The notes beneath the pieces are model-generated. The model was given only the letters and a program-made list of their open reading frames with translations, ran no database searches and was not told where the DNA came from. From NCBI GenBank assembly GCA_023432885.1, contig JAEZEU010000240.1, positions 1 to 30,520 of the forward strand: DNA of 30,520 nucleotides. The letters run 5' to 3'. The DNA is from Pseudomonadota bacterium (lineage in GTDB: Bacteria > Pseudomonadota > Alphaproteobacteria > Rhizobiales > Xanthobacteraceae). Below, in pieces: positions 15,202-23,222 of the stretch. Within the stretch, counting starts at the first letter, position 1. Each line of letters starts with the position of its first letter. A program made the position numbers and the translations under genes.

Positions 15202-16746
15202 TTATTTCTTCTTGCCGGGAAAGCCGCCGAGTCCCGGCAGCGTCGGCTTGCCGGAAAGGCCCGTAAGCCCCGGCAAATTCGGCAGGCCCTGACGGAGACC
15301 CGCCGGAAGATCCTTCGGTAGTGACGGCATGCCGCCGGGCGCGCCGCCCATCTTTTCGGCCAGCGCCTTCATCTCTTCCGGCGAGGGTGGCTTCATGCCG
15401 CCGCCAAAGCCCATGGCCTGCGCGATGCCCGCGAGCGGGCCGCGCTTGCCGGAGCCCATGGCCTTCATCATGTCGGACATGTTCCGGTGCATCTTGAGGA
15501 GCTTGTTGACCTGCTCGACGTTCTGGCCTGATCCGGCGGCAATCCGCTTCTTGCGGCTCGCTTTCAGGATATCCGGGTTCTTGCGTTCCTGCCGCGTCAT
15601 CGAGTCGATGATGGCGACCTGGCGCTTGATGATCTTGTCGTCGATCCCGGCGGCCGCGATCTGATTCTTCATCTTGGCGATGCCCGGCATCATGCCCATC
15701 AGGCCGGACACGCCGCCCATCTGCGCCATCTGTTGCAGCTGCTCGCGCATGTCGTTGAGGTCGAACTGGCCCTTGCGCATGCGCTCGGCGGTGCGTGCGG
15801 CCTTTTCGGCATCGATATTGGCGGCGGCCTTCTCGACCAGCGACACCACGTCGCCCATGCCGAGAATGCGCCCGGCGATGCGCGAGGGATGGAAATCCTC
15901 CAGCGCATCGGTCTTTTCGCCGGTGCCGATCAGCTTGATCGGCTTGCCGGTGACTGCGCGCATCGACAGCGCCGCGCCGCCGCGGCCGTCGCCGTCGACG
16001 CGGGTCAGCACGATGCCGGTGAGCCCGACGCGCTGGTCGAACGAGCGCGCGAGATTGACCGCGTCCTGGCCGGTGAGGGAGTCCGCGACCAGCAGCACTT
16101 CATGCGGATTGGCGGCTGCTTTGATTTCCGCCGCTTCCGTCATCATCTCTTCGTCGAGCGTGGTGCGGCCGGCGGTGTCGAGCAGCACGACGTCGTAGCC
16201 GCCGAGCTTGCCGGCTTCCAGCGCGCGCTTGGCGATCTGCGGCGGCTTCTGGCCAGCCACGATCGGCAGCGTCGGAATGTCGAGATCGCGGCCGAGCACG
16301 GCGAGCTGCTCCATCGCCGCGGGGCGATAGACGTCGAGCGAGGCCATCAGCACCTTGCGCTTGTCGCGCTGCACGAACCGGCGCGCGAGCTTTGCGGTAG
16401 TGGTGGTTTTGCCGGAACCCTGCAGGCCGACCATCATGATCGGAACCGGCGGCACCGCATTGAGATCGATGGTCTGTCCGTCCGCGCCGAGCGTGTTGAC
16501 CAGTTCGTCATGGACGATTTTCACCACCATCTGGCCGGGCGTGACCGACTTGACGACCGTGGCGCCGATCGCCTGTTCGCGCACGCGATCGGTGAAGCTC
16601 CTGACGACGTCGAGCGCGACGTCGGCCTCCAGCAGCGCGCGGCGCACCTCGCGCATCGCGGCATCGACGTCCTTTTCGGACAGCGCGCCGCGCCCCGTCA
16701 GGCGATCGAGAATGCCACCAAGCTTTTCCGACAGATTGTCGAACAA
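15202..16746 (-). CDS. ffh: Signal recognition particle protein Ffh
   Basis: GTPase that, with 4.5S RNA, binds signal sequences on nascent membrane proteins and delivers them to FtsY (encoded here at 25213). Domains in the 514 residues: N domain (1-100), G domain with P-loop GLQGSGKT (107-114), DTAGR (190-194) and TRVD (248-251), the last with Arg in place of the usual Lys; then the Met-rich M domain (about 330-460), with the RNA-binding SRKKRIAAGSGQ motif, and a Gly/Pro/Leu-rich tail ending GGFPGKKK. Translation starts with TTG at 16746 (product MFDNLSEKLGG, the family's usual start); no ATG is in a suitable place. First gene of ffh-rpsP-rimM. Confidence 0.97.
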   Translation of the reverse strand: MFDNLSEKLGGILDRLTGRGALSEKDVDAAMREVRRALLEADVALDVVRSFTDRVREQAIGATVVKSVTPGQMVVKIVHDELVNTLGADGQTIDLNAVPPVPIMMVGLQGSGKTTTTAKLARRFVQRDKRKVLMASLDVYRPAAMEQLAVLGRDLDIPTLPIVAGQKPPQIAKRALEAGKLGGYDVVLLDTAGRTTLDEEMMTEAAEIKAAANPHEVLLVADSLTGQDAVNLARSFDQRVGLTGIVLTRVDGDGRGGAALSMRAVTGKPIKLIGTGEKTDALEDFHPSRIAGRILGMGDVVSLVEKAAANIDAEKAARTAERMRKGQFDLNDMREQLQQMAQMGGVSGLMGMMPGIAKMKNQIAAAGIDDKIIKRQVAIIDSMTRQERKNPDILKASRKKRIAAGSGQNVEQVNKLLKMHRNMSDMMKAMGSGKRGPLAGIAQAMGFGGGMKPPSPEEMKALAEKMGGAPGGMPSLPKDLPAGLRQGLPNLPGLTGLSGKPTLPGLGGFPGKKK

Positions 16747-16768
16747 TGCCGTTGTCCCGTTGTAATCC

Positions 16769-16868
16769 TCACCCCTGAGGGCCGGCGAAGCCTGCGTCTC
16801 GAAAGGTTAAGATGCGTCGTGGCCTCAGGGTTCGAGATGGCGCTTCGCGCCTCCTCACCATGAGGGTC
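16769..16868. repeat. Dispersed Bradyrhizobium-type intergenic repeat upstream of ffh
   Basis: Two copies of CCTCA-N3/4-TGAGG (16767-16780 and 16853-16865) flank a segment with internal inverted repeats: 16773-16780 pairs with 16823-16830, and TCTCGAA (16797-16803) with TTCGAGA (16831-16837). These pairings interleave, so alternative folds are possible. The wording (GCGTCTCGAA ... GGTTCGAGA ... CTCACCATGAGG) resembles elements I associate with Bradyrhizobium intergenic DNA. The remaining gap up to 17155 holds no gene I can support; it must contain the ffh promoter and that of the gene at 17156. Confidence 0.55.
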
Positions 16869-17155
16869 GTCCCAAACAGTTTTGCGCCCGAGGGCGCATC
16901 GCGCTGTCGGGCGTTAGCCTCCGGCTTCGGGAACCGGTCGGCAATCGAAAAGAAAGCCTCTTCGAGAAGTGGCAGCGTTAAACCTGCGGGCAAGGCCAAA
17001 GTCAAGGAAAGTTAGTCGATGGTATTTCAGTAAGGAATGTAAGAAGCTGTAATTGCTCCAGAATCTTCCTATCGCGATTTTGACGCGGCGGCGAGTTTCC
17101 ACTCACGTCCGCCGCGCCATATAACTCCTCACGATTTCAGGACTGCCCCGCCCCC

Positions 17156-18217
17156 GTGCCGATCACCCGCCGCCGCCTCCTTGGATTTTTCGCCGGTACC
17201 GCCGCCGCGATCGGGGTGCCGACTGCCTGGATTTCCCGCATGAAAACCTATGACGGCCCGATCTCCGACCATTTTGACGGAGAGCGCTTCTTCGACCGCG
17301 ACGGCATGCCGCCGAGGAGCCTGAACGAAGTGCTGCGCTGGCAGTTCGGCGAGCGCAAACGCGCGGCCTGGCCGGACTGGGTGGAGAACGAGCATGCCGA
17401 CACCCCGCCGCCGCGGGTCGAGGGCGGCAAGGTACGGCTATCCTTCGTCGGGCATGCAAGCTGGCTGGTCCAGACCGCCGGTCTCAATATCCTCGTCGAT
17501 CCTGTTTGGTCGATGCGCGTTTCGCCGGTGAGCTTCGCGGGCCCCAGGCGGCACAACGATCCTGGCATCGCCTTCGATGCGCTGCCTGACATCGACGCCG
17601 TGCTGGTGTCGCATGGCCATTACGATCATCTCGACATTCCGACCTTGTCGCGGCTTGCAGAAAAATTTTCGCCGCGGGTGATCACGCCGCTCGGCAACGA
17701 CATCACCATGCAGGAAGCGGATGCCTCGATCAAAGCGGAAGGTTTCGACTGGAAGGATCGCGTCGAACTCGGCAACGGCATCTCGGTGACGCTGGTCCCG
17801 ACGCGGCACTGGACCGCGCGCGGACTATTCGACCGCAACAAGGCGCTGTGGGCGAGTTTTGTCCTGGAGACGCCAGCGGGCAAAATCTACATCGTGTGCG
17901 ATTCCGGCTATGGGGATGGAATCCACTTCCGACGCGTCGCGGAAGCGCACGGCCCATTGCGGCTGGCGATCCTCCCGATCGGTGCCTACGAGCCGCGCTG
18001 GTTCATGCGCGACCAGCACATGAACCCGGAGGATGCGGTGAAAGCGCTGGCCGATTGCGGCGCCGCCCAGGCGCTCGGGCATCATTACGGCACGTTCCAG
18101 CTGACCGATGAGGCAATCGATGCGCCTGTCATTGCGCTCGCCGAGGCGCTGGATGCCGCGAAAGTTCCGCGTGAGAAATTCGCCGCGCTGAAGCCGGGGC
18201 AGGTGTTCGAAGTTTAG
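17156..18217 (+). CDS. Metallo-beta-lactamase fold hydrolase, NAPE-PLD-like, Tat-exported
   Basis: 353 residues starting with GTG at 17156. A twin-arginine-type signal (TRRRLLGFFAGTAAAIGV) points to export after folding. The metallo-hydrolase core shows GHASWLVQTAGLNILVDPVWS, the two-metal motif HGHYDH (H153, H155, D157, H158), a further His in TRHWTARGLFD, an Asp in VCDSGYGDG and a His pair in LGHHYGTF. This set, with the tryptophan-rich N-terminal region, matches the branch related to N-acyl-phosphatidylethanolamine phospholipase D and UlaG-like enzymes. The substrate is unknown; a phosphodiester in the envelope would fit. It stands alone, flanked by two intergenic repeats. Confidence 0.87.
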   Translation: MPITRRRLLGFFAGTAAAIGVPTAWISRMKTYDGPISDHFDGERFFDRDGMPPRSLNEVLRWQFGERKRAAWPDWVENEHADTPPPRVEGGKVRLSFVGHASWLVQTAGLNILVDPVWSMRVSPVSFAGPRRHNDPGIAFDALPDIDAVLVSHGHYDHLDIPTLSRLAEKFSPRVITPLGNDITMQEADASIKAEGFDWKDRVELGNGISVTLVPTRHWTARGLFDRNKALWASFVLETPAGKIYIVCDSGYGDGIHFRRVAEAHGPLRLAILPIGAYEPRWFMRDQHMNPEDAVKALADCGAAQALGHHYGTFQLTDEAIDAPVIALAEALDAAKVPREKFAALKPGQVFEV

Positions 18218-18219
18218 CT

Positions 18220-18344
18220 GTCGTCCCGGCGAACGCCGGGGCCCATACGCAGCGGCCCGCGCAAATGGCATGCGGCAGACGGCTTGCTTCACCAATCGAT
18301 TCGATATTGGTGGTTATGGGCTCGGGCGTTCGCCGGGGCGACGC
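18220..18344. repeat. Long palindromic intergenic element
   Basis: Left arm TCGTCCCGGCGAACGCC (18221-18237) and right arm (18325-18341) form a nearly perfect inverted repeat, with inner complementary parts GGCCCATA and TATGGGCT. The CGTCCCGGCGAACGCCGGG wording is a very common Bradyrhizobium intergenic palindrome. It fills almost the whole gap between two convergent genes and could serve as a bidirectional transcription end. Confidence 0.75.
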
Positions 18345-18347
18345 GGG

Positions 18348-19061
18348 TTACTGCGCGGCCCTGATCGCCCAGGTCACATTGACCGTGATCGACAGCAACT
18401 CCTCGCCCGGTGCGACCGGCGTCGGCGCGCCGGCTGCCATCGGCGCCGCAACCTTGTTGCGGAACACCGGCGGCGTAGCTGTGCCTTCTTCGATGATGCT
18501 GATCGGCTCGCCCAGCGTGACCCCCGCTGCTTTGGCGTAGATCTCGGCCTTCCGGCGAGCATCGGCGACGGCTTTCGTGCGCGCTTCGTCCAGCGCCTTG
18601 GAGGCCTGCGTGACGATGAAATTGATGCCGCCGATCTCGTTGGCGCCCGCGCCGACCAGCGTGTCGATCACCTTGGCGACTTTCGTGACGTCGCGCACCT
18701 TGATGGTGACGCGATTGGAGGCACGGTAGCCGGTGATCTGCGGGACGTTGCGGTTCGGCGTGACGGCCGCATATTCCGGCTGCAGCACGAGGCGCGACGT
18801 TTGATAATCCTTCTCGTCGATGCCGGCGCTCTTGAGCGCCGACAGCAGCTTGCTCATGGCGGCGTTGTTCGCGTCCGACGCCTCGCGCGCGCTCTTGGCC
18901 TCCGTGGTCACGCCGCCCTCGATCTGCGCGAGGTCGGGTGCGACCGAAACATTCGCTTCGCCGCTCACGGAGATCGCGGGCGGCGGGTTTTGCGCTGATG
19001 CCGGCAGCGCGAAGGCGAGCAAAGCCAACGCAGCGGCGAGGAAAAGAACAGGCTTCATCAT
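18348..19061 (-). CDS. SIMPL-domain (DUF541) periplasmic protein
   Basis: 237 residues: a signal peptide (VLFLAAALALLAFALPASA-Q) and one SIMPL domain, with typical stretches ISVSGEANVSVAPDLAQIEGGV, LKSAGIDEKDYQTSRLVLQPEY, GYRASNRVTIKVRDV and ALDEARTKAVADARRKAEIYAKAAGV. Family members are periplasmic or outer-membrane oligomers with no agreed biochemical role; one mouse relative signals in interleukin-1 pathways and some bacterial ones bind lipids or act in stress. The ATG overlaps the stop of the upstream GyrI-like gene (ATGATGA), so the two are translationally coupled and probably work together. Confidence 0.93.
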   Translation of the reverse strand: MMKPVLFLAAALALLAFALPASAQNPPPAISVSGEANVSVAPDLAQIEGGVTTEAKSAREASDANNAAMSKLLSALKSAGIDEKDYQTSRLVLQPEYAAVTPNRNVPQITGYRASNRVTIKVRDVTKVAKVIDTLVGAGANEIGGINFIVTQASKALDEARTKAVADARRKAEIYAKAAGVTLGEPISIIEEGTATPPVFRNKVAAPMAAGAPTPVAPGEELLSITVNVTWAIRAAQ

Positions 19062-19810
19062 TTCAGCGGCACAAAGACGTTGATCACCAGCTTGTCCTCC
19101 GCGGTCTTGAGGGGATCGGTGACGTATTCCTCGATGAACAGGTCTTTCGCTTCCAGCTTTTTCTCGTCGAGGTGGTTGGTGATCGCCTCATAAGTGTTGT
19201 CCATATTGTCGTACGAACCGCGATGGACAAATTTCAGTGACTTGCCCTCGGGCGACTGTCCCATGCTCATGTTCCTGCCAAGGTTCTTGACGTCCTGGCT
19301 AACCGGGATTTGGGCAATGTAGGTGAAGCCGGTGTCGTCGGTAGAGGTGTAGACGATCAGCGGATTGCCGGTCGGCTTGATCCCTTGCTTGTCCAGCAGC
19401 GCGGTCAGCGTCTTGAAGGACTCCATCAGCGTCTCGAACGCCGAATCCCAGTTTGCGTTACCCTTGATCGTCACCACTTTCTTCGCTTCGAGCGCGACAG
19501 GCTCGCCGAAGGGATCGGCGGTCTGCACGGCGGCAGGCGGTGGCGTGGCGGGGCTTTGGGCAGCGGCAGGCGGAGCCGATGGCGAGGGACTGGCCGAGGG
19601 CGCGGGGCTGGCCGACGGGCTCGGGGTCGGCGAGGCCTCGGGCGTCGGGCTTGGGGCGGGGGCTGGTGATGCGGCTGGTGATGCGGCTGGCGCCGTGGTT
19701 GCCGTCGGAGAGGCGGCCGGAGCCGGGGACTGCGCCAGTGCCGCGCCGATCGGCAGGGCCGCGGCGATCATGCCGGCCAGGATCAGGCGGAGGGCGCGGG
19801 GCTGGTTCAT
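19058..19810 (-). CDS. Exported GyrI-like domain protein with Pro/Ala/Ser linker
   Basis: 250 residues: signal peptide (RLILAGMIAAALPIGAALA, cleavage near 26), a low-complexity linker of Ser-Pro-Ala units at about 28-95, and a GyrI-like / AraC effector-binding domain at about 104-250 (VALEAKKVVTIKGNANWDSA, GNPLIVYTSTDDTGFTYIAQIPV, LKFVHRGSYDNMDNTYEAI). Family domains usually bind small ligands or drugs in the cytoplasm as part of regulators; here the domain is predicted periplasmic and alone. I chose the ATG at 19810 (GGAGA upstream, clear signal peptide); a longer frame exists without support. Overlaps the SIMPL gene by four bases. Confidence 0.86.
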   Translation of the reverse strand: MNQPRALRLILAGMIAAALPIGAALAQSPAPAASPTATTAPAASPAASPAPAPSPTPEASPTPSPSASPAPSASPSPSAPPAAAQSPATPPPAAVQTADPFGEPVALEAKKVVTIKGNANWDSAFETLMESFKTLTALLDKQGIKPTGNPLIVYTSTDDTGFTYIAQIPVSQDVKNLGRNMSMGQSPEGKSLKFVHRGSYDNMDNTYEAITNHLDEKKLEAKDLFIEEYVTDPLKTAEDKLVINVFVPLK

Positions 19811-19900
19811 TTCGGCGGTCTCCGGGTTAAAGCGCGGGCGTGTCCCGATGCACGCCCGGCGAAGATGAATTATTCCTAACACGCAAGCCTGACGTCCGTC

Positions 19901-19920
19901 CCATGACAGATGCGTCATGG
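19901..19920. promoter_or_regulatory. Perfect 7+7 inverted repeat upstream of dapF
   Basis: CCATGAC (19901-19907) and GTCATGG (19914-19920) with a six-base spacer, in the 180-base gap between dapF and the divergent GyrI-like gene. It may be an operator. A TATAAG at 19962-19967 could be the dapF -10, though no good -35 is visible. No other element is evident in this gap. Confidence 0.35.
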
Positions 19921-19990
19921 CTGCCCAGCGCTGCCACTGGCCAATCGCTGGGCTTTCGCCATATAAGGCAGGCAGAATTCAGGTAATTCG

Positions 19991-20863
19991 ATGAGCGCGC
20001 TGGCCAACCACGCATTTGCCAAGATGAACGGCGTCGGCAACGAAATCGTTGTCGTGGACCTGCGCGATTCCAAGTCGACCGTGTCGGCCGAGGAGGCGCG
20101 TGCGGTGGCTTCACCCGCCGGCGTTCACTACGACCAGATGATGGTCCTGCTGCGGCCCCGGCTGGACGGCACCGAAGCGTTTATCCGCATTTACAACAAT
20201 GATGGCTCGGAAGCCGGCGCCTGCGGCAACGGCATGCGCTGCGTGGTGCGCCGCGTGTTCGAGAAGACCGGCCAGGCCACCGCGACCTTCGAGACCAGAG
20301 CGGGGCTGCTCAATTGCTGGCAGGGCCCCCGTCCTGACCTTTACACCGTCGACATGGGTGCGCCGAAGTTCGGCTGGCAGGACATTCCGCTTGCCGAGGA
20401 ATTCCGCGACACCCGCTACATCGAGCTGCAGATCGGGCCGATCGACAATCCGATCCTGCATTCACCCTCGGTAGTGAGCATGGGCAATCCGCACGCGATC
20501 TTCTGGGTCGAGGACGTCAATGCCTATGACCTCGAGCGCTTCGGGCCGCTACTCGAAAATCATCCGATCTTTCCGGAGCGGGCCAACATCACGCTGGCCC
20601 ATGTCGTCGACCGCGACCACATCACGATCCGCACCTGGGAGCGCGGCGCCGGGCTGACCAAGGCCTGCGGCTCGGCGGCATGCGCTACCGCGGTCGCTGC
20701 GGCGCGGCTCAAGCGCGCCAACCGCAGCGTCACCGTCACGCTGCCGGGCGGCGATCTTGGGATCGAGTGGCGCGAGCGTGACGACCACGTGCTGATGACC
20801 GGCACCGCTGAGTTCGAATACGAGGGCAAGTTCGATCCGGCGCTGTTCGCCAGCGTGGCGTGA
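19991..20863 (+). CDS. dapF: Diaminopimelate epimerase
   Basis: Converts LL- to meso-diaminopimelate, the precursor of lysine and peptidoglycan cross-links, by a two-cysteine acid-base mechanism. Both catalytic cysteines are present: C78 (GACGNGMRCV) and C226 (KACGSAACA). Other family motifs are FAKMNGVGNEIVVVD at the N-terminus, FIRIYNNDGSEAGACGNG, and SMGNPHAIFWV. The 290 residues are full length. mtaB starts one base after its stop (TGACATG), so the pair is translationally linked. asd, earlier in the pathway, is 17 kb away on the same strand. Confidence 0.97.
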   Translation: MSALANHAFAKMNGVGNEIVVVDLRDSKSTVSAEEARAVASPAGVHYDQMMVLLRPRLDGTEAFIRIYNNDGSEAGACGNGMRCVVRRVFEKTGQATATFETRAGLLNCWQGPRPDLYTVDMGAPKFGWQDIPLAEEFRDTRYIELQIGPIDNPILHSPSVVSMGNPHAIFWVEDVNAYDLERFGPLLENHPIFPERANITLAHVVDRDHITIRTWERGAGLTKACGSAACATAVAAARLKRANRSVTVTLPGGDLGIEWRERDDHVLMTGTAEFEYEGKFDPALFASVA

Positions 20864-20864
20864 C

Positions 20865-22124
20865 ATGCCGGTCGAGATCGTCACCTTCGGATGCCGCCTC
20901 AACGCGTTCGAATCCGAGGTGATCCGGCGCGAGGCGGATAGCGCGGGCCTTTCGAACACCATTGTCATCAACAGCTGCGCCGTCACCAATGAGGCGGTGG
21001 CGCAGGCTCGGCAATCGATTCGCCGCATCAAGCGCGAGCGGCCCGAGGCGCGCATCGTCGTTACCGGCTGCGCGGCGCAGACCCAGGCGCAAATGTTTGC
21101 CGGGATGGAAGAGGTCGATCGCGTCGTTGGCAATGACGACAAGATGCGAAGCGTGACCTGGCGCGACGCGCGCGCCGTGTTCGACAGGGGTATCAGCGAC
21201 GAAAAGATTGCTGTCACCGACATCATGGCGGTGAAGGAGATGGCGCCGCATCTGGTCGAGGGGTTCCAGCGCGGCCAGCCGCGGGTGTTCGTGCAGGTGC
21301 AGAACGGTTGCGACCACCGCTGCACTTTCTGCATCATTCCGTTCGGCCGCGGCAATTCGCGGTCGGTACCGATGGGCGCAGTCGTCGAACAGGTGCGCAG
21401 CTTCGTCGAGCGGGGGCATGCCGAGGTCGTGCTCACCGGCGTCGATCTCACCAGCTATGGCGCCGACCTGCCGGGCGCGCCGAAGCTCGGCATGCTGACT
21501 AAGCAGATCCTGCGGCACGTGCCCGAGCTGAAACGGCTGCGCATCTCGTCGATCGATTCCATCGAGGCCGACCGCGATCTGCTCGATGTCATTGCCGATG
21601 ACGTCAGGCTGATGCCGCATCTGCATCTGTCGCTGCAATCCGGCGACGACATGATCCTGAAGCGGATGAAGCGGCGGCATCTCCGGCGGGACGCCATCGA
21701 TTTCTGCGCGCAGGTGCGCCGGCTGCGGCCTGACATCGCACTCGGCGCCGACATCATCGCGGGCTTCCCCACCGAAACCGAAGAGATGTTTGCGCGCTCG
21801 CAGGACCTGGTTTGGGAGTGCGGCCTCACCTTTCTGCACGTATTCCCCTACTCGAAACGCCCGGGCACACCGGCGGCGCGGATGCCGCAGGTCGCAGGCG
21901 GCGAGATCAGGGAACGGGCGCGGCGTTTGCGCGCCACCGGCGAAGCGGCGCTGCGCAGGCGGCTGGAGATCGAGGTCGGCGCAGTGCGCGACGTGCTGAT
22001 CGAAAGCGCGAGTGCTGGCCGCACCGAGCATTTCATTCCGGTGGCGATTGCGGGTGAAGCGGCCGGCAGCGTGATGCGGCTGGCGATCACAGGCCATGAC
22101 GGCGCGCGGCTGACAGGGCACTAG
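20865..22124 (+). CDS. mtaB: tRNA t6A37 methylthiotransferase
   Basis: Radical-SAM enzyme that turns t6A37 into ms2t6A in tRNAs reading ANN codons. The N-terminal methylthiotransferase domain has its three cluster cysteines C10 (FGCRLNAFESE), C38 (INSCAVTNEA) and C69 (VTGCAAQ). The radical-SAM motif CDHRCTFC is at C149, C153 and C156, followed by IIPFGRGNSRS. The 419 residues are normal for MtaB and the FGCRLN opening distinguishes it from MiaB and RimO. The C-terminus (ADRC-type TRAM part) ends in AGEAAGSVMRLAITGHDGARLTGH. Downstream of dapF by one base; no terminator is seen after it. Confidence 0.94.
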   Translation: MPVEIVTFGCRLNAFESEVIRREADSAGLSNTIVINSCAVTNEAVAQARQSIRRIKRERPEARIVVTGCAAQTQAQMFAGMEEVDRVVGNDDKMRSVTWRDARAVFDRGISDEKIAVTDIMAVKEMAPHLVEGFQRGQPRVFVQVQNGCDHRCTFCIIPFGRGNSRSVPMGAVVEQVRSFVERGHAEVVLTGVDLTSYGADLPGAPKLGMLTKQILRHVPELKRLRISSIDSIEADRDLLDVIADDVRLMPHLHLSLQSGDDMILKRMKRRHLRRDAIDFCAQVRRLRPDIALGADIIAGFPTETEEMFARSQDLVWECGLTFLHVFPYSKRPGTPAARMPQVAGGEIRERARRLRATGEAALRRRLEIEVGAVRDVLIESASAGRTEHFIPVAIAGEAAGSVMRLAITGHDGARLTGH

Positions 22125-22131
22125 GTGGGAC

Positions 22132-22261
22132 AGGGCTTTCGCTGTCAGCCTCCTCTTCAATCCGGAAGCGGAGGACGCGGTCTCCGAGCGTTGGCAGCGT
22201 CTTGCCGAGGGCTGGGTGTCGCGTGGGGACGTTCGATCTCGGATATCCGGTCCTTTGCCAG
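22132..22261 (+). pseudogene. Decayed gene resembling a 2'-5' RNA ligase family protein
   Basis: After mtaB one frame reads AFAVSLLFNPEAEDAVSERW and QRLAEGWVSR (from 22135). At about 22225 the similarity moves to the next frame, which reads GTFDLGYPVLCQD. Joined, this resembles the N-terminus of 2H phosphodiesterases of the 2'-5' RNA ligase type (an AxxLxxDxxAxxxVxxLWxxLAxAGVSR ... LDLGYxPHVTL layout). The catalytic His of HVT is missing, there is no start codon in frame, and a frameshift and a stop at 22279 interrupt it. The comparison is from memory of the family, so this is tentative. No other gene is seen up to 22300. Confidence 0.45.
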
Positions 22262-22300
22262 GATCCGCGGGAGACGTTTAGTTGGGTCCCGCGAGAGGGA

Positions 22301-22741
22301 TCAGAGTTGGGGGCCAACGTACCTGAGACGGCTTATGTCGGACTGTCCCTGCTCGGGGAATTCGAGCGTCGGCGTGACATGGCCGACGAGTATGCCGGGT
22401 GTCACACTCGTCTTGATGTACTTCGTCTCGCCCGCTGCCAATTGGAACGTGACCGCGTTTTCGACCTCGGTTGCCGTTGCCACCGCGTATTTCCCCGGGG
22501 GCCGGTCAACGTAAGAGAACCCGCCGGGCACAGATCTGCCGACGACTTCATTGTTCATCCGGATCTCGGGCTGAATGGCCGACCCTGCCAACTCGCTGGG
22601 CCGGGTGAAGTAGACCCGACCGAGACCTGGCTTCAATGCCGGTATCTGTAAGGGCGGTTCATCGAGACCGCGCGGACTGGCGCAACTTGCCAGCAGAAAT
22701 CCAATAAGCAAAAGCGCAAGCGCCCCGATTCTCGACCTCAT
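22301..22741 (-). CDS. DUF2846-type lipoprotein
   Basis: 146 residues. A basic start and hydrophobic core lead to a lipobox LASC with the modifiable cysteine at C20, so it is an envelope lipoprotein. The rest resembles DUF2846 proteins: GLGRVYFTRPSELAGSAIQP, IRMNNEVVGRSVPGGFSYVD, PPGKYAVATATEVENAVTF and AAGETKYIKTSVTPG, a beta-rich domain that ends YVGPQL. The function of the family is unknown. The ATG at 22741 has only a weak ribosome site. It is single and flanked by decayed sequence on both sides, with lower coding density than the rest of the window. Confidence 0.82.
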   Translation of the reverse strand: MRSRIGALALLLIGFLLASCASPRGLDEPPLQIPALKPGLGRVYFTRPSELAGSAIQPEIRMNNEVVGRSVPGGFSYVDRPPGKYAVATATEVENAVTFQLAAGETKYIKTSVTPGILVGHVTPTLEFPEQGQSDISRLRYVGPQL

Positions 22742-23222
22742 ATGCCCCGTCTCAATATTGAAACGCCCAATTCCAAAGCGACGGCAAACAACGAAGGGCT
22801 TGCAATTTGCCTCGCTGTTTCCTTCCCCAAGAACTCAATTAGACATACACGCTTTGATTGTGCAACCGTTTTTAGTCCCGCACGATCTCCGCGAGCAAAT
22901 CGCCATCGATGCCGATGGTCCCCCGAGGTCGCTTTGACAGGCCCAAGCAGCATTTCCATAGCGGCGACGGTAGTAGCTCGCCCCCAGCGAGGCTTCATGG
23001 ATTGATCTTTGCCGAGCCCTGCCAGCCGATGCGGCTTGCCGCGCCGGCGACGATACACGCGGTGAGCCGGCAACTATCCGCCGTGCATCACGGCGTAATG
23101 GCGGCTTTACCCCTCTGGGATGAGGGTCGCGGACGAAATCGCAACGGATGAGGAGCTCTCTCCGAACACACGTTCGATGAGGCACTATTCGCGGAAATAG
23201 GCCCCTATTGCGCTCCGGAAGT
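22742..23222. other. Gene-poor stretch, possibly decayed
   Basis: 481 bases between the DUF2846 lipoprotein and the DUF2336 gene with no convincing gene. Frames here are short, mutually overlapping, and lack ribosome sites. On the minus strand a terminal fragment reading LSKRPRGTIGIDGDLLAEIV then RD and a stop (about 22940-22875) looks protein-like but has no supported start. A small hairpin lies near 23110-23126. It must contain the promoter of the lipoprotein gene. Base composition is somewhat less GC-rich in 22741-22870. Confidence 0.4.

Noticed and set aside
15733..16863. Long open frame antisense to ffh
   Set aside because: Shadow of ffh codon bias; composition rich in Arg/His/Gly/Ala with no domain.
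16769..17005. Possible 78-codon gene upstream of ffh on the minus strand
   Set aside because: TTG start without ribosome site, and the frame runs across a dispersed intergenic repeat; frames of this kind recur wherever such repeats occur.
20736..22160. Long open frames antisense to mtaB and dapF
   Set aside because: Both mtaB and dapF carry complete catalytic motifs on the plus strand; the antisense product has no domain or start signal.
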